A stretch of 6,830 nt of DNA from an uncultured Eubacterium sp. (lineage in GTDB: Bacteria; Bacillota; Clostridia; Peptostreptococcales; Anaerovoracaceae), in NCBI GenBank assembly GCA_900542385.1, contig UQNP01000102.1:1-6830 (forward strand), written 5' to 3'. Below, one piece after another: positions 5,648 to 6,830 of the stretch (positions within the stretch are counted from its first letter, which is position 1; each line of letters starts with the position of its first letter). A program made the position numbers and the translations under genes. The notes under the pieces are model-generated. The model was not told the origin of the DNA. It saw only the letters and a list, made by a program, of their open reading frames with translations, and made no database searches.

Positions 5648-6640
5648 CTATTTTGCTTTTTTCTTTTCGAGGAATTCATCAAGATTCTTCTGCCACGTCT
5701 CAACGTCCATCTCTTCTATAGCTCTCTTACCTATAGGTTCACCCATGATTTCAGCTACATTGGCATCATACTCATCTGCATTGCCCGGAGCTATTCCCAG
5801 GTCTTTGTAAAGCGGCGCTTTTCTGAAATCATCTGCATATGGCATAGGGAAATTGTACTCGAACAAATGCTTCATGTAATGATCCATAAATATAGTTCCG
5901 TACTTTCTGCATCTTTCTACAAGATCCAGGTCGAGAGTGACCGTGCATATAGTCGGGGTCTCTCCCGCCTCCCATACGCAATTTCCCTCAGGTGTGATGA
6001 CCTGTGAGTGTCCGTAAAGGTGATTGCTTCCGAAAAAGCCCGTACCGTTAGTGCAGACCATATATGCCTGGTTTTCAAGCGCCCTTACGTAATGATAATG
6101 TTCGTTAAGCTTGAAAAGCTCCTGAGGGTCCATCGTAAGTTTTACAAGGACTTCAGCTCCCATGAGAGTCTCGTTTCTCGATATTTCAGGGAAGTTCATA
6201 TCGTAGCATATCTGCACGCCGACTTTCGTCTTCTTCTCAGGTATATCAAACACGAGATATTCTCTTCCCGGAACAGCTGCATCCTCTCCCGGTCTCCATG
6301 GAGCCATCTTTCTGTATTTGCCTATGAGTTCACCGTCAGGATTGTAAACAGGCGCCGTGTTGTAAAATTTGCCTTCAGGAAGGCTTTCGTCTATTTCGTA
6401 CATCGTACCCGGAATGAAATAAATGTGATGTTTTTTAGCTATGGATGCGAAATAATCGGACATAGCCCCCGGTATGGTATCAGGTGTAAACGCCTCCATA
6501 CATTCAACTCCCACCACAAGATCAGGCTTGTGATAATCCTGCATGAGCCTTTCAGTCATTTCCTCGATCCATTCCAGACTTTTTACAGTGTCATGGTCAC
6601 ATGGCATCTGTATAACTCCAACATTTAAAAATCTTCCCAT
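5648..6640 (-). CDS. Carbon-nitrogen hydrolase (nitrilase superfamily, aliphatic-amidase-like)
   Basis: This 330-residue cytoplasmic enzyme hydrolyses a non-peptide C-N bond, most likely an amide, releasing ammonia or an amine. The nitrilase-superfamily triad is complete: E46 in DLVVGVE, K111 in KYRKMAPW and nucleophile C145 in VQICYDMNFPE. E119, in PWRPGE, matches the additional conserved glutamate of aliphatic amidases (AmiE numbering E59, K134, E142, C166). The region NGTGFFGSNHLYGHS (198-212) is also typical of the amidase fold. The acidic and lysine-rich C-terminal tail (about 300-330) lies beyond the core. The ATG is preceded at 8 nt by AAGAGAGG. It starts 24 nt after a GPH-type symporter gene, so that transporter probably imports its substrate. 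An aliphatic amidase or formamidase-like role is possible; the substrate cannot be read from sequence. Confidence 0.88.
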   Translation of the reverse strand: MGRFLNVGVIQMPCDHDTVKSLEWIEEMTERLMQDYHKPDLVVGVECMEAFTPDTIPGAMSDYFASIAKKHHIYFIPGTMYEIDESLPEGKFYNTAPVYNPDGELIGKYRKMAPWRPGEDAAVPGREYLVFDIPEKKTKVGVQICYDMNFPEISRNETLMGAEVLVKLTMDPQELFKLNEHYHYVRALENQAYMVCTNGTGFFGSNHLYGHSQVITPEGNCVWEAGETPTICTVTLDLDLVERCRKYGTIFMDHYMKHLFEYNFPMPYADDFRKAPLYKDLGIAPGNADEYDANVAEIMGEPIGKRAIEEMDVETWQKNLDEFLEKKKAK

Positions 6641-6664
6641 CGTTATAACCTCTCTTTTTATAAT

Positions 6665-6830
6665 CTACAGTAATTTTTCAAAGCCGTCAGTTGTATATTC
6701 TTTACCTTCTCTCTTAGCCTTAAGCGCTACCATAAGAGCATCGAATCTCTTTCCTGTTATAGGGTAAGCTATCGCTATAACAGCTGCTATAATAGCCAAA
6801 GATGCCGGAATAAGAGTTACAATATAATTT
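6665..6830 (-). CDS. GPH/MelB-like sodium symporter, C-terminal end (partial, cut by window edge)
   Basis: Only the last 54 residues are present; the start lies beyond base 6830. A hydrophobic stretch from LIPASLAII to IAIAYPIT forms the last transmembrane helix. It is followed by YPITGKRFDALMVALKAKR and a short polar tail ending in FEKLL and a TAG stop. The final helix, the Y-P-(I/L)-T step and a basic amphipathic tail resemble the ends of glycoside-pentoside-hexuronide (GPH) cation symporters of the major facilitator superfamily. The fragment is short, so the family call is tentative and the substrate unknown. Only 24 nt separate it from the amidase start, so the two genes are probably co-transcribed. 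Confidence 0.6.
   Translation of the reverse strand, partial: NYIVTLIPASLAIIAAVIAIAYPITGKRFDALMVALKAKREGKEYTTDGFEKLL

Noticed and set aside
6008..6628. 206-codon open frame on the plus strand opposite the amidase
   Set aside because: It is an antisense shadow of a gene with an intact catalytic triad, and its translation has no recognisable domain or signal.

Overview
The window looks like the chromosome of a strictly anaerobic Gram-positive bacterium of the class Clostridia. The main evidence is a group B-type monomeric [FeFe]-hydrogenase, sigma-A-like promoters, strong GGAGG-type ribosome binding sites, GTG (and possibly TTG) starts and heavy use of the isoleucine codon ATA. I cannot name a genus. 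Base composition and codon style look similar throughout, and I see no insertion sequence, tRNA, rRNA, CRISPR array or clear sign of recent transfer.

Left arm, plus strand (1-1444): a good extended -10 promoter at 32-60 and an AT-rich leader of about 134 nt lead into two overlapping genes that encode a split ThrE/YjjP-YjjB exporter of small carboxylic or amino acids. This operon converges on the minus-strand genes at 1445-1594. That stretch holds nested inverted repeats that I read as a bidirectional terminator.

Middle, minus strand (5376 down to 1595): the hydrogenase comes first, then a GTG-started FAD-dependent oxidoreductase with an unusual cysteine cluster, then an Mrp/NBP35-type Fe-S scaffold ATPase. 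The hydrogenase and flavoprotein genes are 67 nt apart, and that gap forms a hairpin burying the flavoprotein's Shine-Dalgarno sequence. The mrp gene is 106 nt further on and has its own probable promoter. Working inference: the hydrogenase and flavoprotein form a redox unit, and Mrp may help supply Fe-S clusters. This is suggested by gene order only.

Right arm, minus strand (6830 down to 5648): the C-terminal end of a GPH/MelB-like symporter, cut by the window edge, is followed 24 nt later by a nitrilase-superfamily amidase with all catalytic residues present. An uptake-plus-hydrolysis operon for an amide-type compound is likely. It ends in a terminator at 5515-5562, and a cluster of TATCGATA palindromes lies between stop codon and terminator.

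Most of this is recognisable clostridial gene content. I did not find a clearly new system. The parts most worth a second look are the hydrogenase-flavoprotein pair with its SD-masking hairpin, the flavoprotein's cysteine cluster and the TATCGATA repeats.
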